NCBI RefSeq assembly: GCF_041438805.1
Contig: NZ_CP109190.1
Location: 5,704,001 to 5,768,000, forward strand
From: Streptomyces sp. NBC_01707
Lineage (GTDB): Bacteria; Actinomycetota; Actinomycetes; Streptomycetales; Streptomycetaceae
DNA length: 64,000 bases
Direction of reading: 5' to 3'
Below the pieces are notes generated by a model, which searched no databases, was not told the origin of the DNA, and saw only the letters and a list, made by a program, of their open reading frames with translations. The position numbers were made by a program, and so were the translations under genes. Positions 50,790 to 58,311 of this stretch are shown here, one piece after another (position 1 is the stretch's first letter; every line of letters begins with the position of its first letter).

Positions 50790-51452
50790 GTGAGTCAGCA
50801 GCAGCGGCAGCCTTGGATTGTCGGGGTTTCCGGTGCTTCGGGCACACCATTCGCCGCCGCCGTGCTGCGCGGCCTGCTGGCCGCGGGGGAGAGCGTCGAT
50901 CTGGTGGTGAGCCGGGCCTCGCGGCTGACGCTGCTGGACGAGACCGGGATCGCCTTCCGTGACGCGCACTGGCAGGAGGACCTGCGGAGCTGGCTGGCGC
51001 GCGGGGCGGACGGGAAGCCGCACACCTTCGATGTCGAGGTCGACCGGGTGCGGCACTGGGCGGCCGGTGATCTCGCGGCCGGGCCGTCCTCCGGCTCGTA
51101 CCCGGCGAAGGGGATGCTGATCGTGCCGGCCTCGACGGCCTGTGTGGCCGGAGTGGCGCTCGGGCTTTCGAAGGATCTGCTGCAGCGGGCCGCGAGCGTG
51201 ACGCTCAAGGAGCGGCGGAAGCTGGTCGTCGCGGTGCGCGAGACTCCGCTGAACGGTCAGACACTGAAGCATCTGGTGGCCCTGGACGAGGCGGGCGCCG
51301 TGGTGCTGCCCGCCTCTCCGGCGTTCTATGCGGGCGCGACGCACATCCAGGATCTGGTGGACTTCGTCGCGGGGCGGGTGCTCGACGCGGCAGCGGTGCC
51401 GCATCGGCTGTACCGCCGGTGGGAGGGGGAGCTCGGTGGCTCCCGTGACTGA
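50790..51452 (+). CDS. UbiX family flavin prenyltransferase
   Basis: A 220-aa flavoprotein that makes prenylated FMN, the cofactor of UbiD-type decarboxylases. IVGVSGASGTPFAAAVLRGL is the flavin-binding start, then VVSRASRLTL, LIVPASTACVAGVALGLSKD, and KLVVAVRETPLNGQTLKHLV with the family arginine/glutamate. It is MqnM in some accounts of the futalosine pathway. GTG 50790 (VSQQQRQPW) with CGGGA upstream was chosen; an in-frame GTG at 50772 is possible. It probably has its own promoter because the rhomboid gene interrupts the cluster. Confidence 0.93.
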   Translation: MSQQQRQPWIVGVSGASGTPFAAAVLRGLLAAGESVDLVVSRASRLTLLDETGIAFRDAHWQEDLRSWLARGADGKPHTFDVEVDRVRHWAAGDLAAGPSSGSYPAKGMLIVPASTACVAGVALGLSKDLLQRAASVTLKERRKLVVAVRETPLNGQTLKHLVALDEAGAVVLPASPAFYAGATHIQDLVDFVAGRVLDAAAVPHRLYRRWEGELGGSRD

Positions 51453-51475
51453 GGCCGGCCCGGTTGGGCCGGGGG

Positions 51476-51610
51476 TCAGCGCTTCTTCGGGGCGCGCTGG
51501 GTGCGGGTCCGGTCGATCTCGCGCGCGGCGGCGGGCTGGTGGGCACGCGAGCGGTTGGCCAGGTCCTGCAGCTCGCGCATCCGGGCGTAGGCCATCTCGA
51601 TCGTGTACAC
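51476..51610 (-). CDS. 44-aa basic protein divergent from the Lrp/AsnC gene
   Basis: Minus-strand GTG 51610 to TGA 51476 encodes VYTIEMAYARMRELQDLANR, then SRAHQPAAAREIDRTRTQRA and PKKR. AGGAG lies about 9 nt upstream, so the start is well supported. It is helical, very basic and soluble, like small streptomycete DNA- or RNA-associated peptides. It shares the AT-rich promoter region with the Lrp/AsnC gene and may be controlled by it. Function unknown. Confidence 0.72.
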   Translation of the reverse strand: MYTIEMAYARMRELQDLANRSRAHQPAAAREIDRTRTQRAPKKR

Positions 51611-51634
51611 GGTGTCTTCACTCCTGAGGATTCG

Positions 51635-51660
51635 AAAGAACTTCTTTGAAAATCTGAAAG
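51635..51660. promoter_or_regulatory. AT-rich operator in front of the Lrp/AsnC gene (copy B)
   Basis: AAAGAACTTCTTTGAAAATC plus TGAAAG forms a 26-bp AT-rich site. It contains AAAGAA-C-TTCTTT and CTTTGA-N5-TGAAAG. It matches 20 of 26 bases of the site at 54709-54734 in front of the Cys leader peptide. A CAGGG-CGTGAA-CCCTG inverted repeat lies at 51666-51681, and TAGATT/TATACG -10-like words near 51689-51701. It most likely binds the Lrp/AsnC protein. Confidence 0.6.
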
Positions 51661-51742
51661 ATCTGCAGGGCGTGAACCCTGTGTGCCTTAGATTCTATAC
51701 GTAAACTCGCGGTACTGCTGAACAATGGAAGGTTTCAGTCAT

Positions 51743-52198
51743 ATGGACGCGGTGGACAGGCAGCTCATCCAGGCCCTCAGGGAGAACGGCAGGGCCTCGT
51801 ACGCCGAGCTCGGGCGGCTCGTCGGGCTCTCCGGGCCCAGCGTCACCGACCGCATCAACCGGCTGGAAACCGCCGGTGTCATCACCGGCTACCGCGCCAC
51901 CGTCGACGCCGCCTCACTCGGTCTCGGGGTCACGGCCCTGATCGGCATCTCGCTCTCCGATGCCGCCGACCACGAGGACGTCGCGCGCCGGCTCAAGGAC
52001 CTCGCGGAGATCGAGGACTGCTGGTTCATCGCGGGCGACGACTCGTACATGCTCAAGGTGCGCGTCGGTGACGTCGACGGCCTGGAGAAGACCATTCGCC
52101 GGCTCAGCGGTACGAAGGGCGTCTCCCGTACCCGCACCACGATCGTGCTCTCCACCAAGTGGGAGAACCGGGTCGGGGAACTTCCCGAGGAGTCGTAG
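51743..52198 (+). CDS. Lrp/AsnC family transcriptional regulator
   Basis: A 151-aa leucine-responsive/AsnC-type regulator. Residues about 1-55 are the AsnC HTH (MDAVDRQLIQALRENGRASY; AELGRLVGLSGPSVTDRINR). Residues about 65-140 are the RAM ligand-binding domain (VTALIGISLSDAADHEDVAR; CWFIAGDDSYMLKVRVGDVD). Members sense amino acids and assemble as octamers. ATG 51743 was preferred to ATG 51725 because GAAGG is 10 nt upstream and the HTH starts there. The shared operator suggests autoregulation and control of the Cys leader/symporter unit 3 kb away. Confidence 0.92.
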   Translation: MDAVDRQLIQALRENGRASYAELGRLVGLSGPSVTDRINRLETAGVITGYRATVDAASLGLGVTALIGISLSDAADHEDVARRLKDLAEIEDCWFIAGDDSYMLKVRVGDVDGLEKTIRRLSGTKGVSRTRTTIVLSTKWENRVGELPEES

Positions 52199-52313
52199 GC
52201 GTAACGTGGTGGAGCCCCCGGGTGACCAGGGGTTCCACCGGGGGTTCCACAGGGTGTCCCGGGGGGAGCGCACTTACCGCACAGCACGTCAGAGACATCT
52301 GGGAGGCAGCCGC

Positions 52314-53477
52314 ATGGACGTCGGGCTCAAGCGCGAGCTGGAGGAGAAGGTCCGCGCAGGGGAGCGGCTGACCCGTGAGGACGGCATCGCCCTCTACGCG
52401 TCGGACGATCTGGCCTGGCTCGGCGGCCTCGCCCACGAGGTGCGCACGCGCAAGAACGGCGACGTCGTGCACTTCAACGTCAACCGGCACCTCAACATGA
52501 CGAACGTGTGCACCGCGTCGTGCGCGTACTGCTCGTTCCAGCGGAAGCCGGGCGAGAAGGACGCGTACACCATGCGCATCGAGGAGGCCGTCCGTCTCGC
52601 GAAGGCGATGGAGGGCGAGAACCTCACCGAGCTGCACATCGTCAACGGGCTCCACCCCACGCTGCCGTGGCGCTACTACCCGCGCTCCCTCAGCGCGCTG
52701 AAGGAAGCCCTTCCGCAGGTCTCCCTCAAGGCGTTCACCGCCACCGAGATCCATCACTTCGAGACCATCTCCGGGCTCTCCGCCTCCGAGATCCTCGACG
52801 AGCTGATCGAAGCCGGTCTGGAGTCGCTGACCGGCGGCGGCGCGGAGATCTTCGACTGGGAGGTCCGCCAGCACATCGTGGACCACAACACCCACTGGGA
52901 AGACTGGTCGCGCATCCACCGTCTCGCGCACGAAAAGGGTCTGAAGACCCCGGCGACGATGCTGTACGGCCACATCGAGGAGCCGCGTCACCGCGTCGAC
53001 CACGTGCTGCGGCTGCGTGAGCTGCAGGACGAGACCGGCGGCTTCCAGGTCTTCATCCCGCTGCGCTATCAGCACGACTTCGTCGACATGAAGGACGGCA
53101 AGGTCCGCAACAAGCTGCAGGCGCGGACGACGATGGCGACCGGCGCCGAGGCGCTGAAGACGTTCGCCGTCTCGCGTCTCCTCTTCGACAACGTCCCGCA
53201 CGTCAAGGTCTTCTGGGTGATGCACGGGGTGCAGACCGCCCAGCTCGCGCTCCAGCACGGCGCGGACGACATGGACGGTTCGGTCGTCGAGTACAAGATC
53301 ACGCACGACGCGGACAACTACGGCACGCCGAACAAGCTCGGCCGCGACGATCTGCTGGAGCTGATCCGGGACGCGGGATTCCGCCCCGTCGAGCGGAACA
53401 CCCGGTACGAGATCATCCGCGAGTACCCGGGACCGGACGCGGACCGCCGTGAGGCGCCGCAGCCGATGCGGGTCTGA
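52314..53477 (+). CDS. mqnE: aminofutalosine synthase (radical SAM)
   Basis: Joins chorismate-derived 3-[(1-carboxyvinyl)oxy]benzoate with S-adenosylmethionine to give aminofutalosine, an early step of the futalosine menaquinone pathway. The 387-aa protein has the radical SAM cluster C66-x3-C70-x2-C73 (NVCTASCAYCSF) and the family segments GLHPTLPWRYYPRSL, LTGGGAEIFDWEVRQHI and FIPLRYQHDFVD. GGGAGG precedes ATG 52314. A terminator follows. The other late pathway genes are just upstream. Confidence 0.96.
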   Translation: MDVGLKRELEEKVRAGERLTREDGIALYASDDLAWLGGLAHEVRTRKNGDVVHFNVNRHLNMTNVCTASCAYCSFQRKPGEKDAYTMRIEEAVRLAKAMEGENLTELHIVNGLHPTLPWRYYPRSLSALKEALPQVSLKAFTATEIHHFETISGLSASEILDELIEAGLESLTGGGAEIFDWEVRQHIVDHNTHWEDWSRIHRLAHEKGLKTPATMLYGHIEEPRHRVDHVLRLRELQDETGGFQVFIPLRYQHDFVDMKDGKVRNKLQARTTMATGAEALKTFAVSRLLFDNVPHVKVFWVMHGVQTAQLALQHGADDMDGSVVEYKITHDADNYGTPNKLGRDDLLELIRDAGFRPVERNTRYEIIREYPGPDADRREAPQPMRV

Positions 53478-53541
53478 CGCGGCCGGTTCGCTCCACCGTC
53501 GAACCGCCCGTCGCGGATCTCTTGAGCGGATCTCTTGGTAC

Positions 53542-53576
53542 GAAAGCCCCGGCCGCCGTCCCCGGCCGGGGCTTTC
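53542..53576 (+). terminator. intrinsic terminator after mqnE
   Basis: A 13-bp perfect stem (GAAAGCCCCGGCC and GGCCGGGGCTTTC) with a 9-nt loop begins 65 bp after the mqnE stop, followed by TCGCGTTGT. It separates mqnE from the acetyltransferase gene. Confidence 0.85.
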
Positions 53577-53630
53577 TCGCGTTGTGGACGGCGCTTGAGG
53601 CGACCATGCTGTAATAGCTAATCTGCCACT

Positions 53631-54155
53631 ATGGCGCTTACATTTGAGGTGGATCCCAAGTTCGACAGCACCCTGCGGGACGGCATCTGCGCACTCTGGG
53701 CCGATGTCTCCAACGCCGGTGGTGCCGTCGGCTTCGTGCCACCCGTCACCACCGAGGACATCCGCCCCGAACTGGTCAAGCACCTCGTCTCGATGGCCGA
53801 GGGCCGCACCCGGCTGCTGGTCGGGTACGACGAGAAGGGGGCCGTCGCCGCCACGGCCTTCCTCGTCCGCAACACCCACCGGCTGATGTCCCACTGGCTC
53901 TGGCTCTACACGGTGATGGTCCATCCCGGCCACCAGGGCAAGGGCTACGGCCGTGAGCTGATGTCCGCCGCGGCGGAGGCCGCCCGCCGGACCGACGGGA
54001 TAGAGGCCATCCGCCTCACCTGCCGGGGCGGCACCGGGGCCGACCGCTTCTATGCGACGTGCGGATACAAGGAGGTCGGCCGGGTGCCCGGCGCGATCAG
54101 GGTCGCCGACGGGGACGACCGCGACGACATCATCATGCTGCTCCCGTTGGGGTGA
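53631..54155 (+). CDS. GNAT family N-acetyltransferase
   Basis: A 174-aa acetyltransferase. The acetyl-CoA loop is VMVHPGHQGKGYGRELMSAA, with a central ADRFYATCGYKEVGRVPG and a start KFDSTLRDGICALWADVSN. It resembles the YhbS/AAC-like group; the substrate is unknown. There is no ribosome site before ATG 53631, and a TTGAGG/TAGCTAAT-like promoter ends about 10-20 nt upstream, so the mRNA may be leaderless. Confidence 0.87.
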   Translation: MALTFEVDPKFDSTLRDGICALWADVSNAGGAVGFVPPVTTEDIRPELVKHLVSMAEGRTRLLVGYDEKGAVAATAFLVRNTHRLMSHWLWLYTVMVHPGHQGKGYGRELMSAAAEAARRTDGIEAIRLTCRGGTGADRFYATCGYKEVGRVPGAIRVADGDDRDDIIMLLPLG

Positions 54156-54242
54156 CTCGCCGGCCCGCCCGCCGAAGTGATCGAATTCGGGGCATGCTTC
54201 ACTGGTCGGGCAGGGTTGTCGTACGTAGAGAGAAGGCCAGCC

Positions 54243-54539
54243 GTGTCCGCTGCCAAGCCGAGCGCAACGATCCGGTACACGCTGATGCGCCTCAGCATCT
54301 TCGTCGGCTGTCTCGCCGTCGTCGCCGTGGCTGTCACCTACGGTTTGCTGCCCTCCGGGCTCGGCGGATCCAACATCATGTGGATCATCCTGCTCGCCCT
54401 GCTGCTCTCCGCGCCGCTCAGCTACGTCCTGCTGCGCAAGCAGCGCGACGAGATGTCCGCGCAGATCGTCCCCAAGATCGACCGCGCCAAGGCCCGGCTG
54501 GCGGCGAACCAGGGCCAGGAGGACGGCGTCGCCCCGTAG
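54243..54539 (+). CDS. DUF4229 domain-containing membrane protein
   Basis: A 98-aa protein with two membrane helices (LMRLSIFVGCLAVVAVAVTY and IMWIILLALLLSAPLSYVLL). The conserved LRKQRDEMSAQI tail, typical of DUF4229, then leads to a short Ala/Gln-rich end. Function unknown. GTG 54243 has AGAAGG upstream. In streptomycetes this gene is usually found near mqnE. Confidence 0.85.
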   Translation: MSAAKPSATIRYTLMRLSIFVGCLAVVAVAVTYGLLPSGLGGSNIMWIILLALLLSAPLSYVLLRKQRDEMSAQIVPKIDRAKARLAANQGQEDGVAP

Positions 54540-54708
54540 CGCCGCGGTCCCGCGTGAAGCCCGCATGAGGCCGGAGTGAGGGTTACGTAAGTTTCCTCAC
54601 AAGCGCACCGTGTTCGCTCGACGCCCCAGTGCCGGAGCATCCGCTCCTGTGCTGGGGTTTCTGCGTTCCGTCGCGTGGTGCGGGACGCGTGCTCGCCAAG
54701 GCTTCCCC

Positions 54709-54748
54709 AAAGAACACCTTTGAGATCCTCAAAGTTCAAGTGTTAACG
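54709..54748 (+). promoter_or_regulatory. promoter and palindromic operator for the Cys leader/symporter unit (copy A)
   Basis: CTTTGAG-ATC-CTCAAAG (54718-54734) is an exact 7-3-7 palindrome over a -35-like TTGAGA (54720-54725). After 17 nt comes TTAACG (54743-54748). Including the preceding AAAGAAC, 26 bp match the Lrp/AsnC promoter site at 20 positions. The predicted transcript starts close to the leader ATG at 54757, so the leader may be leaderless. A repressor at this site would block -35 recognition. Confidence 0.6.
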
Positions 54749-54756
54749 TGTTCGAC

Positions 54757-54864
54757 ATGAAGACAGCTGTGCGCCCTCGCCATCGAGCCGGCCTTGAGCT
54801 CGTGGTGCGCCTGCATGTCGATCTCTGCCGCTGTATGTCCGCGGTCTGTTGCCGCAACGTCTGA
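54757..54864 (+). CDS. Cys-rich leader peptide (putative attenuator)
   Basis: A 35-aa ORF, MKTAVRPRHRAGLELVVRLH then VDLCRCMSAVCCRNV. The RLHVDL-C motif with clustered cysteines near the end is the hallmark of actinobacterial putative leader peptides found upstream of sulfur and cysteine genes; Cys-rich uORFs in mycobacteria sense cysteine by ribosome stalling. Four of the last twelve residues are cysteine, two of them adjacent. The next gene is a DAACS symporter 327 bp downstream, so leader translation may attenuate its expression when cysteine is plentiful. The stop at 54864 precedes a long inverted-repeat structure. Confidence 0.75.
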   Translation: MKTAVRPRHRAGLELVVRLHVDLCRCMSAVCCRNV

Positions 54865-54886
54865 ACCGGCATCATGCAGCGGCGCC

Positions 54887-55112
54887 GCTGTGACCGAGAT
54901 CTTTAGGTGGCGGGCGAGAAGGATTGTTGGCGGATCCTTCGGTCACACCGAGGACTAGCGCGCCCACCTGCGGTGACGTGCTCACGGTCGGGGCCGAAGG
55001 TGGCATGGTCTGCCAACAATCCTTCTCGTGATCTGCCAACCAGCTTTCTCCGAACGCCTCTGACCTGCACCGGAGCAAGCGCGATCCGCCACCTACCGTT
55101 CTCGGTCACAGC
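54887..55112. mobile_element. MITE-like element or large inverted-repeat leader structure
   Basis: A 226-bp segment is bounded by 27-bp terminal inverted repeats matching at 23 of 27 positions (54887-54913, GCTGTGACCGAGA-N5-AGGTGGCGG, and 55086-55112). It is flanked on both sides by CGCC, a possible 4-bp target duplication. An inner perfect 16-bp inverted repeat, GAGAAGGATTGTTGGC, lies at 54916-54931 and 55012-55027. It has no convincing transposase frame. It is a miniature inverted-repeat element, a relic of an insertion sequence, or an evolved regulatory fold between the leader peptide and symporter. Confidence 0.6.
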
Positions 55113-55191
55113 CGCCCCTGACGCGGGCGCCGCACCCCCGTCCCCCGCGCCGTTCCCGTGCGCCCCGATACGTCACATCTGGAGTGTGTCC

Positions 55192-56541
55192 GTGTCCGCG
55201 AATCCCGCGTCCGCCACCGCCGGCACCGGCCGGCAGTCCGGCTCCGGTTTCCGTATACCCAAGGTCCCGTTCTGGGCCCAGATCGTCGCCGGTCTGGTCC
55301 TCGGCGTGCTGCTCGGCTGGCTCGCCCGCAGCTACGACATCGGCTGGCTGTACACCACGCTCGACAAGGTCGGCCACATCTTCGTCCAGCTGCTGAAGCT
55401 GGCCGTCGCGCCCCTCGTCTTCTTCGCGATCCTGGTGTCGATCACCAACCTGCGGAAGGTCAACAACGCCGCCAGGCTGGCCACCCGCACCCTGCTCTGG
55501 TTCATGATCACCTCGCTGATCGCGGTCGCCATCGGCCTGGCGATCGGCCTGATCACCAACCCGGGCGCCGGCACCGGCCTGACCCCGAAGGACGGCGCCA
55601 AGCCTGAGCACGCGGGCTCCTGGCTCGACTTCCTGACCGGCATCATCCCGGAGAACGTGATCACCCCGTTCACCGAGCTGAACGTCCTGCAGATCGTCTT
55701 CATGGCCGCCGTCGCCGGTATCGCCGCGCTCCAGCTCGGCGAGAAGGCCCAGCCGATCCTCACCCTCAGCGAGTCGATCCTGGAGCTCCTCCAGAAGGCC
55801 CTGTGGTGGGTCATCCGCCTCGCCCCGCTCGGCACCGTGGGCCTCATCGGCTACGCGATCGCCGACTACGGCTGGGACCTGATCGGCAAGTACGCGACGT
55901 TCACCGTCGACGTCTACGTCGGTTGCGCCCTGGTGCTGTTCGGCGTGTACCCGCTGCTGCTCGCCACGGTCGCCAAGGTCAACCCGCTCCAGTTCTTCAA
56001 GGGCGCCTGGCCCGCGATCCAGCTGGCCTTCGTCTCCCGCTCCTCGGTCGGCACGATGCCGGTCACCCAGAAGGTCACCGAGCGCCTCGGTGTTCCGAAG
56101 GAGTACGCCTCGTTCTCCGTCCCGTTCGGGGCGACGACGAAGATGGACGGCTGCGCCGCGATCTACCCGGCGCTGGCGGCGATCTTCATCGCGCAGATCT
56201 TCGACGTCCAGCTGGGTGTCGGTGACTACATCCTGATCGCGTTCGTCTCGGTGATCGGCTCGGCGGCCACCGCCGGTCTCACCGGTGCGACCGTCATGCT
56301 GACCCTCACGCTGTCCACGCTGGGGCTGCCGCTGGAGGGCGTGGGCCTGCTGATGGCCATCGACCCGATCCTGGACATGATGCGTACGGCCACCAACGTG
56401 GCCGGCCAGGCGCTGGTCCCGGTGATCGTCTCGGCACGCGAGAAGATTCTCGACCTCGACGCGTACAACTCGGCCTCGTCCTCCCCGGTCGACGACGAGG
56501 TGCGCGACGCGGAGCCGGTGGGCGTCCCGGTGGCCGCGTAA
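55192..56541 (+). CDS. dicarboxylate/amino acid:cation symporter (DAACS family), possible cystine carrier
   Basis: A 449-aa membrane transporter with about eight helices and two hairpins. Motifs include VAPLVFFAILVSITNLRKV near helix 3, SRSSVGTMPVTQKVTERLGV for the SSS-like hairpin, and GATTKMDGCAAIYPALAAIF in place of the NMDGTAL of glutamate carriers; GCA-x-YPA recalls bacterial cystine carriers. It uses the cation gradient for import. GTG 55192 has CTGGAG 7 nt upstream. A Cys leader peptide upstream makes cystine or a related sulfur amino acid the best guess, although dicarboxylate transport is possible. A terminator follows. Confidence 0.88.
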   Translation: MSANPASATAGTGRQSGSGFRIPKVPFWAQIVAGLVLGVLLGWLARSYDIGWLYTTLDKVGHIFVQLLKLAVAPLVFFAILVSITNLRKVNNAARLATRTLLWFMITSLIAVAIGLAIGLITNPGAGTGLTPKDGAKPEHAGSWLDFLTGIIPENVITPFTELNVLQIVFMAAVAGIAALQLGEKAQPILTLSESILELLQKALWWVIRLAPLGTVGLIGYAIADYGWDLIGKYATFTVDVYVGCALVLFGVYPLLLATVAKVNPLQFFKGAWPAIQLAFVSRSSVGTMPVTQKVTERLGVPKEYASFSVPFGATTKMDGCAAIYPALAAIFIAQIFDVQLGVGDYILIAFVSVIGSAATAGLTGATVMLTLTLSTLGLPLEGVGLLMAIDPILDMMRTATNVAGQALVPVIVSAREKILDLDAYNSASSSPVDDEVRDAEPVGVPVAA

Positions 56542-56554
56542 CGGGCACACCTTC

Positions 56555-56595
56555 GGCGAGCGCCCCCGGTCCTTCGTGGACCGGGGGCGCTCGCC
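56555..56595 (+). terminator. intrinsic terminator after the symporter gene
   Basis: An 18-bp perfect stem (GGCGAGCGCCCCCGGTCC and its complement) closes a 5-nt loop, TTCGT, 13 bp after the stop. Confidence 0.88.
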
Positions 56596-56762
56596 GTTGT
56601 GCGCGTCCTGAGGGGGAGCCGGAGCGCGGGGGAAGTCGTGACTTCCGGCGGAGGTGAAACCGGCCACTGGACGGCCCGGGAAGGCTTCTTCGTACGCCGC
56701 CGGAGGAGCCCGCGCCGTACTCTTGCCGAGGAGTGGCGCAGTGGGGTGGGAGGAAGTCGGAC

Positions 56763-57422
56763 GTGGGTGCTGTGAAGAGCAAACGGATGCCGCGTGCCGT
56801 GCGCGAGCAGCAGATGATGGACGCCGCGGTGCAGACATTCGGGCAGCGTGGATACCGGGCCGCCTCGATGGACGAGATCGCGGAGCTGGCCGGTGTGTCC
56901 AAGCCGTTGGTCTATCTGTACCTGAATTCCAAGGAGGAGCTCTTCACCTCCTGTATCCAGCGCGAGGCAAAGGCGCTGGTCGCAGCGGTGCGGTCGGGGG
57001 TGGAGCCGGGGCTGACGGCGGACCGGCAACTGTGGGCCGGGCTGCGGGCGTTCTTCACGCACACCGCGGAGAACCCGGACGGCTGGGCGGTGTTGCACCG
57101 GCAGGCACGTACGCACGGGGAGCCGTTCGCCACCGAGGTCATGGTGATGCGGGACGAGATCGTTGCGTTCGTGACGGGTCTGATCGGCGCCGCCGCACGT
57201 GAGGCGCACCACGATCCGGCGCTCCCGGACCGCGACGTGTCGGGCCTGGCGCAGGCGCTCGTGGGGGCCGCGGAGTCGCTCGCCGGCTGGGCGAACGACA
57301 CCCCGGGCGTCTCGGCGAAGGAGGCCGCGGCCACGCTGATGAACTTCTCGTGGGCGGGCCTGGAGAATCTCATGCACGGCCGCCCGTGGGCGCCACGGGC
57401 CCAGGCAGCCGCTCGGGCGTAG
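56763..57422 (+). CDS. TetR/AcrR family transcriptional regulator of the fatty-acid module
   Basis: A 219-aa regulator. Residues about 8-58 hold the TetR HTH (QQMMDAAVQTFGQRGYRAAS; MDEIAELAGVSKPLVYLYLN; SKEELFTS). The C-terminal ligand domain contains LRAFFTHTAENPDGWAVLHR, similar to regulators of fatty-acid genes. GTG 56763 with GGGAGG upstream was chosen over ATG 56733. It is convergent with the MaoC-fabG4 pair. The likely operator is the TTACT/AGTAA region at 59670-59691, which is inference. Confidence 0.88.
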   Translation: MGAVKSKRMPRAVREQQMMDAAVQTFGQRGYRAASMDEIAELAGVSKPLVYLYLNSKEELFTSCIQREAKALVAAVRSGVEPGLTADRQLWAGLRAFFTHTAENPDGWAVLHRQARTHGEPFATEVMVMRDEIVAFVTGLIGAAAREAHHDPALPDRDVSGLAQALVGAAESLAGWANDTPGVSAKEAAATLMNFSWAGLENLMHGRPWAPRAQAAARA

Positions 57423-57433
57423 CGGCCGGCCGC

Positions 57434-58306
57434 TCAGGACTCCGTCCGCGCACCGTCCCGTGCCATCGTCCCGGTGAGGTGGACGCGGCCACCGCCGCTG
57501 CGGAGCTGGAAGGAGCTGCCCGCGCCGTCCACCGCGTACGTCACGGTCGCCGGGAGCGGGACGGGGGCCCTGAAGTCGGCCCGGACGTAACGGATCCTGT
57601 CCGGTTCGGCGGTCTCGGCCAGACAGCGGGCGACCGTCCACATGCCGTGTGCGATGGGTCTCGGGAAGCCGAACAGCCGGGCGGTGAGCGGATACAGGTG
57701 GATCGGGTTCCGGTCACCCGACGCGGCGCCGTAACGACGGCCCAGATCGCCGGGGAGCCGCCACTCGGCGGCCGCGGGGAGTTCGACCGCGGGGAGGACG
57801 CGAGGCCCGACCTCGGCGGCGGGCGGGACCCCGCGTGTCGAGTGGCGGGAGAGATAGCCGCTGCGGGACTCCCACACCAGCTCGCCGCCCGACCGCGCCT
57901 CGGTCGTCATCGTCACCTCGGTGCCCCGCCGATGAGGCACCAACGCATCGGCGTACACGGTGAGTTCGAGTGCTTCCGTGGGGTGCGGCGCGTGGAGCCG
58001 GGTGATCTCGATCCAGGTGTGGACCAGCCCGACGACGGGAAGCGGGAAGCTGCGTCCGGTCATCAGCCGCATCGCGAGCGGGAAGCCCAGCACATGCGGG
58101 TACGTCAGCGGCATTGTGTCCGGCTCGGAGAAGCCGCAGATCCTGCTGTACGAGGCGAGGGGACCGGGGGCGATCCGAACGTCCCGGGCCACCAGGCGGT
58201 CGGCCGGCAGTGCGGCGCCGGGCCGGCCCGCCCGCTTGAACGGGGACGTGACGGCGCCTCGTACCAGTGATGCGGTCAGACCCCGGGAAGTGGCAGTGGT
58301 CGACAT
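57434..58306 (-). CDS. MaoC-type (R)-3-hydroxyacyl-thioester dehydratase (HtdX-like)
   Basis: A 290-aa hot-dog dehydratase. The catalytic motif RRYGAASGDRNPIHLYPLTA with D and H is followed by RLFGFPRPIAHGMWTVARC. A first, inactive hot-dog half (about 25-160) precedes it, as in mycobacterial HtdX/HtdY. It would dehydrate 3-hydroxyacyl-CoA or ACP. The ATG at 58306 has GGGG 10 nt upstream; a GTG at 58315 overlaps the fabG4 stop. The order MaoC-FabG4-FadA2 matches Mycobacterium tuberculosis htdX-fabG4-fadA2 (Rv0241c-Rv0243). Confidence 0.9.
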   Translation of the reverse strand: MSTTATSRGLTASLVRGAVTSPFKRAGRPGAALPADRLVARDVRIAPGPLASYSRICGFSEPDTMPLTYPHVLGFPLAMRLMTGRSFPLPVVGLVHTWIEITRLHAPHPTEALELTVYADALVPHRRGTEVTMTTEARSGGELVWESRSGYLSRHSTRGVPPAAEVGPRVLPAVELPAAAEWRLPGDLGRRYGAASGDRNPIHLYPLTARLFGFPRPIAHGMWTVARCLAETAEPDRIRYVRADFRAPVPLPATVTYAVDGAGSSFQLRSGGGRVHLTGTMARDGARTES

Positions 58307-58311
58307 CGACG

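Noticed and set aside
54903..55109. 68-codon minus-strand frames inside the MITE-like element as a transposase
   Set aside because: Too short and without DDE or HTH motifs. The frames exist because the terminal repeats happen to be open.
57421..57434. AGCGGCCGGCCGCT palindrome between the TetR and MaoC genes
   Set aside because: A 14-bp GC-only palindrome without a loop is expected by chance at this GC content; not called as a terminator or operator.
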